Assembly (NCBI GenBank): GCA_045590195.1
Contig: JAZNQN010000077.1
Coordinates: 1-30,845 of the forward strand
From: JAZNQN01 sp045590195
GTDB lineage: Bacteria > Bacillota > Clostridia > UMGS1883 > UMGS1540
Length of the DNA: 30,845 nucleotides
Direction: 5' to 3'
Below, piece by piece: positions 7,831 to 16,252 of this stretch; position 1 is the stretch's first letter, and every line of letters begins with the position of its first letter. Made by a program: the position numbers and the translations under genes. The notes beneath the pieces are model-generated. The model saw nothing but the letters and a program-made list of their open reading frames with translations, was not told the DNA's origin and did not search any database.

Positions 7831-9633
7831 TTATCTTATATTTTTATACATTGGTCCGTATGCCGCGCAGGCTCTGAAATCCTGCCCTTCTTTATCCATT
7901 CCGAAAGCATTCCAGCTTGCGGGGCGGAAAATTTTATCCTCAGGAACATTGTGCATACAAACAGGAATACGGAGCATTGAGCAAAGTGTTATAATTTCTG
8001 TGCCAATGTGGCCATAGCTTATTGCGCCGTGGTTTGCGCCCCAGTTATTCATTACCTCGTAAGCCGATTTGAATGTGCCTTCGCCTGTTACCCTCGGAGC
8101 AAACCATGTGCAAGGCCAGGTGTAATCAGTTCTCTTCCACAAAATATCGCTTACTTCATCAGGAAGGTTAATTGTCCACCCTTCTGCAATCTGCATAACA
8201 GGGCCTAAACCTTTAACCATATTAAGGCGCATCATGGTAGCAGGCATTTCGCTTCTTGTAATAAATCTTGAAGAATATCCGCCGCCTCTGAAATAGCCTA
8301 AATCTGCCGCATTCCATGTAGTAGCTTCAAGGCAGGCCTTCATATCCTTTTCAGTCATTTCCCAGAAAGGCTTTATAACGCCTTCGCCCTTTTCGTTTTT
8401 AACCTCGCCGCAGGCATCAATACAAGCCGCACCCGAGTTTATAAGATGAATAAAGCCGTTTGCCTCTTTGGCTTTGCCTTCTATTTCGTAATTTGCCGCT
8501 TTTTTTACTGCATCACTGCTCCAGTAAGTTCTTACATCTGCAAAAATCTGTGCAGTATTTGTTAAAAGCTTTCCAAAAAGCATACAAACGCCGTTTAAAG
8601 TATCGTTTTCTGTTGCCAGAATATAAGGCTCTCTTGGGCCGTTCCAGTCAAACGAGCTATTAAGCATAGATTCAGGAAAATCGCAGTTGGGGTAAAAATC
8701 GGTCCACTGCCTCTGCCCCTGAAAACCTGCCGCAATTGCATTGTGGCCAACTACCTCTTCTTCGCAGCCTTCGGGGAGATTGTCGTTTCCGTTCATAAGG
8801 TCTTTAATTATGCACATCATTTTAACAACAAATTCCCATTCTTCTGCCTTTTTCTCGGGGGATTTCTGCATATTTTCAGGGTTTTTGTCAAAGCCTTCAG
8901 GGCAATTTTCGCGTGTCCACTTAAGGGCTTTCTGAAATTCTTCTTCATCGTAAATGCCTTCAGTCATTCGCCTTATAATTTCAACCTCGTCAACCGATTC
9001 TACTCTCATTCCAAGGTATTCTTCAAAAAGTTCGCTATTTATAACCGAGCCGCCTATTCCCATACAAATTGAGCCAATCTGCAAATAAGATTTGCCCTGC
9101 ATGGTTTTTGCCGCAACCGCCGCTTTTGCAAAAAGTAAAATCTTTTCTTTTACATCTTCGGGAATAGAGGTATCATCTGCATCGCAAACATCTCGGCCGT
9201 AAATGCCAAATGCGGGCAATCCCTTTTGCGCGTGAGAAGCCAAAACAGATGCAAGGTACACAGCACCGGGGCGTTCTGTTCCGTTAAAGCCCCAAACGCC
9301 TTTTATAGTCATAGGGTCCATATCCATAGTTTCCGAGCCGTAACACCAGCAAGGTGTAACAGTTAAGGTAATTGAAACCCCTTCTTTTTTAAATTTTTCC
9401 GCACAGGCCGCCGCCTCTGCAACGCGGCCGATGGTGGTATCGGCAATAACAACCTTAACTGCATCGCCGTTTGAATATTTTAAGTTTTCTGAAATCAACT
9501 TTGCCGCCGATTTTGCCATATTCATAGTTTGCTCTTCAAGAGATTCTCTTACTTTTAAAGGGCCTCTTCTCCCATCAATAGTGGGCCTGATTCCAATTAC
9601 GGGGTAATCGCCTATAAGCCTGTTTTTTGCCAT
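7831..9633 (-). CDS. fucI: L-fucose isomerase
   Basis: This 600-residue cytoplasmic enzyme interconverts L-fucose and L-fuculose (many homologues also take D-arabinose) with Mn2+. It matches E. coli FucI (about 591 residues) along its whole length. Shared blocks include IGIRPTIDGRR, VRESLEEQTMNMA, TVTPCWCYGSETMDMDP, FNGTERPGAVYLA, AGFQGQRQWTDFYPN, SSFDWNGPREP, ATENDTLNG, FRGGGYSSRF and MLRIPVCMHNV. The Glu and Asp in the PES...ATEND block keep the spacing of the FucI active-site pair. The ATG at 9633 has AAAGGT upstream; the frame extends 57 codons further, into the divergent promoter. No fuculokinase or aldolase is adjacent, so the rest of the pathway must lie elsewhere. The divergent AraC gene is the obvious regulator. 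Confidence 0.97.
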   Translation of the reverse strand: MAKNRLIGDYPVIGIRPTIDGRRGPLKVRESLEEQTMNMAKSAAKLISENLKYSNGDAVKVVIADTTIGRVAEAAACAEKFKKEGVSITLTVTPCWCYGSETMDMDPMTIKGVWGFNGTERPGAVYLASVLASHAQKGLPAFGIYGRDVCDADDTSIPEDVKEKILLFAKAAVAAKTMQGKSYLQIGSICMGIGGSVINSELFEEYLGMRVESVDEVEIIRRMTEGIYDEEEFQKALKWTRENCPEGFDKNPENMQKSPEKKAEEWEFVVKMMCIIKDLMNGNDNLPEGCEEEVVGHNAIAAGFQGQRQWTDFYPNCDFPESMLNSSFDWNGPREPYILATENDTLNGVCMLFGKLLTNTAQIFADVRTYWSSDAVKKAANYEIEGKAKEANGFIHLINSGAACIDACGEVKNEKGEGVIKPFWEMTEKDMKACLEATTWNAADLGYFRGGGYSSRFITRSEMPATMMRLNMVKGLGPVMQIAEGWTINLPDEVSDILWKRTDYTWPCTWFAPRVTGEGTFKSAYEVMNNWGANHGAISYGHIGTEIITLCSMLRIPVCMHNVPEDKIFRPASWNAFGMDKEGQDFRACAAYGPMYKNIR

Positions 9634-9675
9634 AATAACACCAACCTTTAAATATATTTTAATATAATTATATCC

Positions 9676-9705
9676 TTGATTTTTATAAAATACTTGTGTT
9701 ATAAT
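9676..9705 (+). promoter_or_regulatory. Promoter of the second AraC-type regulator
   Basis: TTGATT (9676-9681), an 18-bp spacer and TATAAT (9700-9705) with extended -10 (TG-T). The core TTGTGTTATAAT resembles the -10 elements of the first divergent module. Confidence 0.75.
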
Positions 9706-9744
9706 GGTAAAAAGTATAACAATTTCCCGAAAAGAGGTGTTTTT

Positions 9745-10584
9745 ATGGCATATAACGAGCTTGAAGTGCGCGGAACACACGATTTTCCTGTTTCGTTTTA
9801 TCATTTAACTGAAAGCCATCCACGCTACTTCATGTCGGCCCATTGGCATAGCGAAATTGAATTTATAAGGGTTTTAGAAGGCGAGCTTTCAGTTACATTG
9901 AACGATAAAAATTACACCTTGAAAAAGGGCGATTTTTTATTTGTTAATTCCGAAACTGTTCATATGGCAACCCCTGCCGATTGCGTTTATGAGTGTATTG
10001 TTTTTCATCTTGAATTTTTGCGCCTTTGCGGCGAGTGTTGCCGCTTTTTTATTGAAAGCATTTTAAACCGCGATATAGTTGTAAATGAGTTTTTTCCATT
10101 CGGCACTGCATGCAATACCGAAGCCAATAACGTTTTCGAAGCGCTTAAAAGCGAGCTTGAAGGCTATAAGTTTCACGCCGTTTCCGCTTTTTATAGCTTT
10201 TTCGGCACTCTTTTTGATAGCCGACTTTTTTCTTTAGGTTCAGGCAAATCGGCAATCGGAGAAACTAAAAATATATTAAAGCTTAAAAAAATACTTCCGT
10301 TTATAAGGGAGAATTATACATCTTCCCTCACTCTCGAAAGTATGGCAAAAAAATGCGATATGTCGCCAAAATATTTTGGCAGTTTTTTTAAAAGTATGAC
10401 GGGTAAAACCCCCATAGAATACCTTAATGAATACAGAATTGAAAAAGCCGCCCTGCTTCTTATGAATACTGATAAAAGCGTTACCGATATCGCCTATTCC
10501 TGCGGCTTTAACGATTTAAGCTATTTTATAAAAACCTTTAAAAATATAACCGGAACTTCGCCGGGTAAATTCAGAAAAAAATAA
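9745..10584 (+). CDS. AraC family transcriptional regulator (next to fucI)
   Basis: This 279-residue regulator has an N-terminal cupin-like sensing domain (HWHSEIEFIRVLEGELSVTL, KKGDFLFVNSETVH, about residues 28-75). A C-terminal AraC double helix-turn-helix follows (about 178-279, with LTLESMAKKCDMSPKYF and ending in the signature CGFNDLSYFIKTFKNITGTSP). The true start is the ATG at 9745 with AGAGGTG upstream; an earlier in-frame TTG lies within the promoter. It is divergent from fucI across about 110 AT-rich bases, so it probably activates fucose use, with fucose or fuculose as likely inducer (inference). Its stop codon lies in a terminator stem. Confidence 0.92.
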   Translation: MAYNELEVRGTHDFPVSFYHLTESHPRYFMSAHWHSEIEFIRVLEGELSVTLNDKNYTLKKGDFLFVNSETVHMATPADCVYECIVFHLEFLRLCGECCRFFIESILNRDIVVNEFFPFGTACNTEANNVFEALKSELEGYKFHAVSAFYSFFGTLFDSRLFSLGSGKSAIGETKNILKLKKILPFIRENYTSSLTLESMAKKCDMSPKYFGSFFKSMTGKTPIEYLNEYRIEKAALLLMNTDKSVTDIAYSCGFNDLSYFIKTFKNITGTSPGKFRKK

Positions 10585-10608
10585 GAGTGGCAACCACTCT
10601 TATTTTTT
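10576..10608. terminator. Bidirectional terminator between AraC and yhbY genes
   Basis: A long perfect stem (A6 TAAGAGTGG / CCACTCTTA T6) with a 3-base CAA loop and flanking A and T tracts. It overlaps the stop codons of both convergent genes. Confidence 0.9.
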
Positions 10609-10893
10609 TGGTATTACAATTGTTTTGTTGTTCTTCGATTCTCTGTATATTACAAACTTTCTGCCAATACACTGCACCGGCTCTGCCGAAAGCGCCTCAC
10701 ACACTTCGCCGCAGCAATCTCTAACTTCTAAAAACGAGTTTTCCAAAACCTTAATTTTAATAAGCTCTCTTGCTTCTAAAGCGGCATCAAGCATTTTTAT
10801 GGTCTGCTCGTCAATACCGTCTTTTCCTATCTGATATTTGGCTTCAACTTCGTTTGCAAGCCCTCTTAAATATGCTCTTTGTTTTCCTGTCAT
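10600..10893 (-). CDS. yhbY: YhbY family ribosome-associated RNA-binding (CRM domain) protein
   Basis: This 97-residue protein is a single CRM/YhbY domain, a KH-like fold that binds pre-50S ribosomal particles. Family landmarks are the start MTGKQRAYLRGLANEVEA, the GxxG-type loop QIGKDGI (about 22-28), the ALEARELIKIKVLENS segment and the ending GRKFVIYRESKNNK. The length is the family norm. The gene starts 2 bases after the stop of the upstream hypothetical gene, so it is the last member of a three-gene operon with a Na/Pi transporter. That partnership is unusual, since yhbY commonly sits near GTPase or nadD genes. Confidence 0.93.
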   Translation of the reverse strand: MTGKQRAYLRGLANEVEAKYQIGKDGIDEQTIKMLDAALEARELIKIKVLENSFLEVRDCCGEVCEALSAEPVQCIGRKFVIYRESKNNKTIVIPKK

Positions 10894-10895
10894 AA

Positions 10896-11447
10896 CTATC
10901 TCTCTTTCTCTATTGCAACAGAATAAAATCTGTTAATATTTTCGCAGGCTGTAAGCCCTATATACATTTCTTCGGGTAAAGAGTCAACCCTTAAATAAAG
11001 CTCGTGCCCCAGTGCTTTTATTTTAAGGCCCTTTTCCATAATTTCAACAAAAAGTGTGTGTTTCTTTTTGCTTTCAACCTCAAAAGGTATGGCCGCCAGC
11101 TTTTTAATCTGCATTTTGCCATCTATCTCAAAAAGCTGCCACACGTTTATTCCTTTTTCCCAAAGCACAACCTCGTGATATTTTCTGTATACGCCACACT
11201 CATTTGTTAAAGTAATAAGCGGAGCGCCGTATTCTTCAAATGAACATTCAAGGGCTATTTTTGCCCTTTTATATTTTTCTTTTGTTAAAATTGTGGTATA
11301 GTCAAACCCGTCGGCCATTTCAGGGTTTCTGCCGTTTAAAACACAGTTCTTTTCCTGAATTAATTTAGGTTTAAACGGAAAGCGGCAGCAGTAGGCATAG
11401 CTGAAAAACTCTTCCCACTGCCCCTTTCTAAAATTAATTTTTGTCAT
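10896..11447 (-). CDS. Hypothetical protein, possibly a jelly-roll (glucanase/lectin-like) fold
   Basis: This 183-residue protein is not confidently recognised. The start at 11447 is set by GGAG 5 bases before the ATG; the longer open frame overlaps the upstream transporter gene. Alternating short beta-like strands (TTILTKEKYKRAKIALECSF, HEVVLWEKGINVWQLFEIDG, HTLFVEIMEKGLKIKAL, EEMYIGLTACENINRFYSVAIE) resemble concanavalin A-like domains seen in carbohydrate-binding or 3-keto-disaccharide hydrolase-type proteins. There is no signal peptide or membrane segment. It is 10 bases downstream of the Na/Pi-PhoU gene and 2 bases upstream of yhbY. The fold suggestion is a guess from strand pattern. Confidence 0.6.
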   Translation of the reverse strand: MTKINFRKGQWEEFFSYAYCCRFPFKPKLIQEKNCVLNGRNPEMADGFDYTTILTKEKYKRAKIALECSFEEYGAPLITLTNECGVYRKYHEVVLWEKGINVWQLFEIDGKMQIKKLAAIPFEVESKKKHTLFVEIMEKGLKIKALGHELYLRVDSLPEEMYIGLTACENINRFYSVAIEKER

Positions 11448-11457
11448 AAAATCTCCG

Positions 11458-13215
11458 TTAGTTTTCAACGCTGTATTTTTTAAGATATCCTTCGTACATT
11501 TCATCAAATTCTTTGCCGCCAACTTTAACGCTGCTTAAGTATTTATGTGTTTCAAAGGAATCGTTTTCAATTTCCGCAAAGCAAACGGCAATATTTGAAC
11601 AATGGTCAGAGATTCTTTCGTAGTTTGTTAAAAGGTCGGACAAAATAAAGCCAAGCTCCATTGTACAGTCGCCCTGTCTGAGCCTTGAAATGTGGCCGTT
11701 TTTGATAACTCTTTTCAAAACATCGATAACCTGCTCAAGCGGCTCAACCTTAACCGCAGTTTTAACATCTTCGTTTTCAAGGGCATAAACCGTTAAGTTA
11801 AGAATTTCTTCAACGGCAGCAGTAATAACCTTAATGTCCGCAGTGGCTTTTTCGGAGAAAGTAATATCTTTGTCGTGAATTTCTTTTGCAGCTTCGGCAA
11901 TATTTAAAGCATGGTCAGAAATCCTTTCAATATCTCCAACGCAGTGTAAAAGTTCTGATACTACCTTACTGTCTTTTGACGACATATTGTTGGCAGCAAT
12001 TTTTACAAGATAATCGCCTGTTTTATCTTCGTATTTATCAACAGTTTTTTCAAGTTTTGCAACCTCTTCAAAAACATTTTCACTGTAATTATCCATAAGA
12101 AGTGTTGCTTTTCTGAAAGCATCAACAGAAATGTTTGCCATTTCACAAACAAGTTCTTTACATTTTTCAACAGCAAATGAAGGCATCTGAAGAAACCTTT
12201 CGTCAAGTGCTGCAAAGGTATCTCTTTCTTCTTCATCAGTTTTGCTTTTAATAGTTTTAACTGCAAGCTTTTCAAAAAACGAACAAAATGGCATTAAAAT
12301 AATGGTTGAAATAATGTTAAACAATGTGTGTATTACAGCAATATCAACTGCGCTTGCCTGCTCTGTCATAAAAGCAAACGGAAATATAGAGTGAATAAGA
12401 TAAAATATTCCCACAACAACTATAACGCCTATCATTTTAATGTAAAGGCAGGTAATTGCAACCCTTTTCGAATCTGCGTTTCCGCTTATCGAAGAAATAA
12501 TAGGTGTAATGGTTGTACCAATATTCTGTCCAAGTATTACAGGAATTGCTGTCGAATAAGGAATTACACAGGAAAGTGACAATGCCTGAAGCACACCAAC
12601 CGATGCCGATGACGACTGAATAATTGCAGTAAAAAGAGTACCAACCAAAATACCCATAATGGGGTTTGAAAACATTGTTAAAAGGTTTGTAAATGTGGCA
12701 TTATCACGAAGGCCTTCAACGGCACCGCTCATCATATCCATACCAAACATTAAAATAGCAAAACCGATAAAAATTGTAGATGTATTTTTACGTCTGTCGT
12801 TTTTAGCGGTCATATTCATAATAAGGCCAATCAATGCCAATATGGGCGTAAACGATTCAGGCTTAAAAAGCTTAATAAGGGTTGCAGTTCCCTGAATATC
12901 AGCCGTACTTAAAAGCCACGACGTTACGGTTGTTCCTATATTTGCGCCCATAATTATGCTGATAGTTTGTGAAAGCTTCATAATGCCCGAATTTACAAAA
13001 CCTACAAGCATTACAGTTGTAGCTGACGACGACTGAATAACCGCCGTTACTACAAGGCCCAGTAAAAATCCGCGCCATCTTGTAGATGTAAGCCTCGCCA
13101 GAATAGATTCAAGCTTTCCGCCGGCAAGCTTTTTAAGGCTGTCGCCCATAAGGTCCATACCGTAAAGAAACATTACAAGTCCGCCAATAAGTGCTAAAAT
13201 AGTAAAAATGTCCAT
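11458..13215 (-). CDS. Na/Pi cotransporter family protein with C-terminal PhoU domain
   Basis: This 585-residue membrane protein has an N-terminal NptA/PNaS-type transport domain (about 1-320) and a cytoplasmic helical PhoU-like domain (about 340-570). The signature QSSSA occurs twice, at 61-65 (AVIQSSSATTVML) and 200-204 (AIIQSSSASVG). This is the inverted-repeat motif that forms the Na+/phosphate site. ANIGTT and QNIGTT motifs follow each repeat. It probably imports or exports phosphate with Na+, with the PhoU part coupling activity to phosphate status. The ATG at 13215 has AGGAGG 8 bases upstream, and a consensus promoter lies before it. It heads a three-gene operon. Confidence 0.95.
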   Translation of the reverse strand: MDIFTILALIGGLVMFLYGMDLMGDSLKKLAGGKLESILARLTSTRWRGFLLGLVVTAVIQSSSATTVMLVGFVNSGIMKLSQTISIIMGANIGTTVTSWLLSTADIQGTATLIKLFKPESFTPILALIGLIMNMTAKNDRRKNTSTIFIGFAILMFGMDMMSGAVEGLRDNATFTNLLTMFSNPIMGILVGTLFTAIIQSSSASVGVLQALSLSCVIPYSTAIPVILGQNIGTTITPIISSISGNADSKRVAITCLYIKMIGVIVVVGIFYLIHSIFPFAFMTEQASAVDIAVIHTLFNIISTIILMPFCSFFEKLAVKTIKSKTDEEERDTFAALDERFLQMPSFAVEKCKELVCEMANISVDAFRKATLLMDNYSENVFEEVAKLEKTVDKYEDKTGDYLVKIAANNMSSKDSKVVSELLHCVGDIERISDHALNIAEAAKEIHDKDITFSEKATADIKVITAAVEEILNLTVYALENEDVKTAVKVEPLEQVIDVLKRVIKNGHISRLRQGDCTMELGFILSDLLTNYERISDHCSNIAVCFAEIENDSFETHKYLSSVKVGGKEFDEMYEGYLKKYSVEN

Positions 13216-13260
13216 ATTTTTCCTCCTGTGTTTTACATAGGTAGAAATACCTCTATTATA

Positions 13261-13289
13261 ATTATCTTTAAAAAACGGCTCCGTGTCAA
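13261..13289 (-). promoter_or_regulatory. Promoter of the Na/Pi transporter operon
   Basis: On the minus strand, TTGACA (13289-13284), a 17-bp spacer and GATAAT (13266-13261). The leader contains a small hairpin (AGGTA-TTTC-TACCT) before the AGGAGG site. Confidence 0.8.
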
Positions 13290-13340
13290 TACATTTTTTC
13301 CTTTTTTTATTTTTTATTTGAATATTTGTTAAACAACGCA

Positions 13341-13369
13341 AAAAAAGACAATCAGAGATTGTCTTTTTT
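13341..13369 (-). terminator. Terminator of the PHP-domain gene
   Basis: Stem AAAAAAGACAATC / GATTGTCTTTTTT with a 3-base loop. It overlaps the TGA stop codon and is followed by T-rich sequence on the minus strand. Confidence 0.85.
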
Positions 13370-15160
13370 GTATACATTTATTTCAGCCAGTTTTACGTTT
13401 TCGTTATAGCCTTGTTTCTCGTAGACACTGCCGGCAGTTGTTAAAATTTTAATCTTTATGTATTTTATGGTTTCGCCTGAAAGTTTGGCTTTATGTTCTT
13501 CGCCAAAAATACGGATATGGTTTTCGGCTGCTTTTTTATAAAGCTTATCCTCTGCGGCGGTATAAATTTCGTAGCCCCTCGGGAAAGAAGAAACAAAGTG
13601 TGAAATAATAGGGTCGATATTTCCGGGGCTTATTTCGTTAAGCTGACCTGTTGTAAACTGATACTGATAAAGGCCTACGGCATCAATTTTTTCTGCTTTC
13701 GAAAGCTCAATTTCAATTTCAGCGCTTTGGCCTTCGCCCTCCCACACATCGTAAATATCGCCGTTTATAAGGGCCGCGGCATCTTTTCCTGTTTTTAAAT
13801 CTTTGGCGGATTTTAAAAGGCTGTTTACAGGAGTGTAATTTATTTTTTCGCATTTATCAAATTCTCTTCTTGTCCACACAGGGGATGACCATGTTCTATA
13901 CCCTTCCGCATCACAAAGCCTTATATAAAAATATCTTGCCGTATCAGACTTTATTTTTATTTTTTCGTTTTTTTCTATTTTGCCCTCTTTTTTGTAAACC
14001 GCTTTTCCGTAATCAGAAATTATTTCAAGCTTTGTAATGGGGCATTCTTTTTCATTATTAAAACAATCAATATCAATGGAAAATTCATATTCGCTGCAAA
14101 GGGGCAAACTCTCGCCGCAGATATAGCCGTTTACACTGTAAAAAAGCTTAACGTTGCCGCTTTCTGTGGCGTAAACGCGGTTATTTCTTATGGCATCTAT
14201 AAACATTTCCTTTGATTTTTCAGGGGACAAAATTATTGTTTTACCAATTGTTGACTCATATCCCCATATGGGGCCGTGGCTGTCGCTTGAGCAGTCGGGC
14301 GAAATTTTAAAGCCCCAGTCAAGCGCTTCCGAATAGGCGTATTCGTGAATTAAGTTACTGCCCTTTGTAGTTCCGTTGCCCATTTCGGTTAAGCGGAAAA
14401 AGTTTCTCATTCTGTCATCGGCTTTTTCGCGAAGGTTAAAATTCCATATTCCCGCTTTTCCAAATCCCAAAACCTGCGGATGGGCAAATTTGCCTATTGG
14501 CATGGGGCTTTCGCCCATTCTTTCAAAAAACTCGTCCCAGGTAGGGGTAAATGCATAGTTATCGCAGTTGAAAGAAACAATCTCCCCTGCGTTTTTATAG
14601 GGCTTTCCGTAAATATCTTCTTCAATTAAGTTAATTTCGTTTTCCATTCCACCGAAAACTACCATTTCGCCTTCGTAACTTTCAGCCGCTTCAACAGTAC
14701 GGAAAAAATCGTTATTATCAGAAATATCGCCGTGGTCTGATATAGAAATAGCATCAATTTTTCCGTTATCTGAGGCAACTTTTATAGCCTCGGCAGGAAG
14801 GCCTTCTTCTCTTTTCCTGTAAGTTTCGGGGTTATGGTCCTGTGAAGTATGGTTATGAAAATCGCCGCAGTAAAAGTTTAATTTTTCGCCTTTTTTGTAT
14901 TTTCTCATTTCGCGCACAGATACAGTGCATTCAAACTCCTCGCCATCGCAAGTGGCAAAAACTTTGTATTCCCCTGCCTTTTTCAAAACTAAAATAACCC
15001 TGTCAGAAAATGGGTCGGGCAGAGCATCTTTATATGTTCTTGTAAATATGGCATTGCTGTCACTTGAGCGCCACAAAACTTCTTTTCCTTGGCCGCCACA
15101 AAGCTTTATTGTTACAACATCGCCGCAAAAAGTTTTAATTATTTCTTTTGAAAGTTTCAT
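13352..15160 (-). CDS. PHP-domain metallohydrolase with C-terminal discoidin (F5/8C-like) domain
   Basis: This 602-residue protein has three parts. An Ig-like N-terminal beta domain covers about 1-90. A PHP metal-dependent hydrolase domain of the CehA/McbA type covers about 98-345. A galactose-binding/F5-8C-like beta domain covers about 465-600 (AALINGDIYDVWEGEG, IEIELSKAEKIDAVGLYQY, IKYIKIKI). PHP metal ligands are visible: H102 and H104 (DFHNHT), D142-H143 (SDHGD), E173, H227 (FAHP) and D293/H295 (SDSHG). The start at 15160 has GAGGAG upstream; there is no signal peptide. The family hydrolyses phosphoesters or other ester/amide bonds; the fused sugar-binding-like domain hints at a glycan or glycoconjugate substrate. 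It is monocistronic with its own promoter and terminator. Confidence 0.85.
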   Translation of the reverse strand: MKLSKEIIKTFCGDVVTIKLCGGQGKEVLWRSSDSNAIFTRTYKDALPDPFSDRVILVLKKAGEYKVFATCDGEEFECTVSVREMRKYKKGEKLNFYCGDFHNHTSQDHNPETYRKREEGLPAEAIKVASDNGKIDAISISDHGDISDNNDFFRTVEAAESYEGEMVVFGGMENEINLIEEDIYGKPYKNAGEIVSFNCDNYAFTPTWDEFFERMGESPMPIGKFAHPQVLGFGKAGIWNFNLREKADDRMRNFFRLTEMGNGTTKGSNLIHEYAYSEALDWGFKISPDCSSDSHGPIWGYESTIGKTIILSPEKSKEMFIDAIRNNRVYATESGNVKLFYSVNGYICGESLPLCSEYEFSIDIDCFNNEKECPITKLEIISDYGKAVYKKEGKIEKNEKIKIKSDTARYFYIRLCDAEGYRTWSSPVWTRREFDKCEKINYTPVNSLLKSAKDLKTGKDAAALINGDIYDVWEGEGQSAEIEIELSKAEKIDAVGLYQYQFTTGQLNEISPGNIDPIISHFVSSFPRGYEIYTAAEDKLYKKAAENHIRIFGEEHKAKLSGETIKYIKIKILTTAGSVYEKQGYNENVKLAEINVYKKDNL

Positions 15161-15189
15161 AAAAATTCTCCTCATTGCAGGTTGATTAT

Positions 15190-15219
15190 ATTTTACTACC
15201 CATAAATCTTTTTTGTCAA
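15190..15219 (-). promoter_or_regulatory. Promoter of the PHP-domain gene
   Basis: On the minus strand, TTGACA (15219-15214), an 18-bp spacer and TAAAAT (15195-15190). The leader is about 25 bases. Confidence 0.7.
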
Positions 15220-15301
15220 TATTCACAAAAGCTTTTATCCTGGTTTTTTGTAAAACAAAATGGTACTATTTTAAAAACCTGACATTTTTTACAATTTACT
15301 G

Positions 15302-15330
15302 TTGATTTTTGTTTTCAGATGTGATATATT
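15302..15330 (+). promoter_or_regulatory. Promoter of the aminotransferase/glutamine synthetase operon
   Basis: TTGATT (15302-15307), a 17-bp spacer and an extended -10 TG-A-TATATT (hexamer 15325-15330), with a leader of about 14 bases. The rest of the 190-base divergent gap is AT-rich, with a GGTTTTT/AAAAACC inverted repeat near 15240-15280. Confidence 0.7.
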
Positions 15331-15349
15331 ATTGCATTGAGGTGGTTTT

Positions 15350-16195
15350 ATGAAAACTATAGGATACTATAATGGTAAATACGATGAAATTGAAAAAATG
15401 ACCATTCCTATGAATGACAGAGTATGTTATTTCGGCGACGGCGTTTATGACGCTACGAGCAGCCGTAACTATACAATTTTTGCTCTTGACGAGCATATCG
15501 ACCGTATTTATAACAGTGCGGCTCTTCTGCAGATTGAAATTGCCCAGACAAAAGAAGAGATGAAAAATATTTTAAATGATCTTGTTTCAAAAATGGACAC
15601 AGGCAACAACTTTGTTTACTGGCAGGTAACAAGGGGCACAGGCCCAAGAGATCACGTTTTCTTAAACGATGGTTCAAAGGCTAATCTCTGGGTTACAATT
15701 ACCCCGAAAGTGTTCGTTGATGTTTACAAAAAAATTAAGCTTATCACAATGGAAGATACTCGTTTCCTTCATTGTAATATAAAAACACTTAACCTTATCC
15801 CTTCTGTTATTGCTTCACAAAGAGCAAAGGAAGCAGGCTGCAACGAAACTGTTTTCCACAGAGGCGATATTGTTACAGAGTGTGCTCACAGTAATGTTCA
15901 CATTCTTCAAAATGGTGTTTTCAAAACTCATCCAACCGACCATTATATACTTTCGGGTATTGCAAGGGTTCATCTTATTAAAGCCTGCAAAAAGCTTGGA
16001 ATTGCTGTAGATGAAACACCTTTCACAGTTGATGAACTTATGAATGCAGATGAAGTTATTGTAGCTTCGTCAAGTACTTTCTGCCTTTCCGCAGAAGAGA
16101 TTGATGGTAAAAAGGTTGGCGGCAAAGCGCCTGAGCTTCTTAAAAAGCTTCAGGATGAAGTTTTGCGCGAATTTTACGAAGCAACAGGAAATTAA
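15350..16195 (+). CDS. dat: D-amino acid aminotransferase (class IV PLP aminotransferase)
   Basis: This 281-residue PLP enzyme of fold type IV typically converts D-alanine plus 2-oxoglutarate to pyruvate plus D-glutamate for peptidoglycan. The Schiff-base lysine is K145 in HCNIKTLNLIPSV. The D-AAT fingerprints TRGTGPRDHVF (R100 and H102) and VTECAHSNVHIL (E177) are present, which favours D-amino acid over branched-chain aminotransferase. GAGGTG precedes the ATG at 15350. A hairpin with a short T-tract separates it from glnA, 57 bases downstream. A D-glutamate-producing enzyme next to glutamine synthetase ties both to glutamate metabolism. An alternative is a related 4-amino-4-deoxychorismate lyase-type enzyme, less likely given the motif match. 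Confidence 0.88.
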   Translation: MKTIGYYNGKYDEIEKMTIPMNDRVCYFGDGVYDATSSRNYTIFALDEHIDRIYNSAALLQIEIAQTKEEMKNILNDLVSKMDTGNNFVYWQVTRGTGPRDHVFLNDGSKANLWVTITPKVFVDVYKKIKLITMEDTRFLHCNIKTLNLIPSVIASQRAKEAGCNETVFHRGDIVTECAHSNVHILQNGVFKTHPTDHYILSGIARVHLIKACKKLGIAVDETPFTVDELMNADEVIVASSSTFCLSAEEIDGKKVGGKAPELLKKLQDEVLREFYEATGN

Positions 16196-16200
16196 TAATA

Positions 16201-16227
16201 AAATGGCAGTGTTTTGCACTGCCATTT
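16201..16227 (+). terminator. Terminator or attenuator between dat and glnA
   Basis: Stem AAATGGCAGTG / CACTGCCATTT with a TTTTG loop, then TT AATTTTG. Only about 11 bases lie between it and the glnA ribosome binding site, so no promoter fits after it. glnA transcription must read through it or start inside dat. Confidence 0.75.
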
Positions 16228-16252
16228 TTAATTTTGTAAAGGAGATGTATAT

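Noticed and set aside
9634..9804. Upstream extension of the fucI reading frame by 57 codons
   Set aside because: It crosses the divergent promoter, has no ribosome binding site, and FucI homology begins at the ATG at 9633.
13216..13377. N-terminal extension of the Na/Pi transporter frame
   Set aside because: It covers the promoter and the terminator of the neighbouring gene; the AGGAGG-supported ATG at 13215 starts the transport domain.
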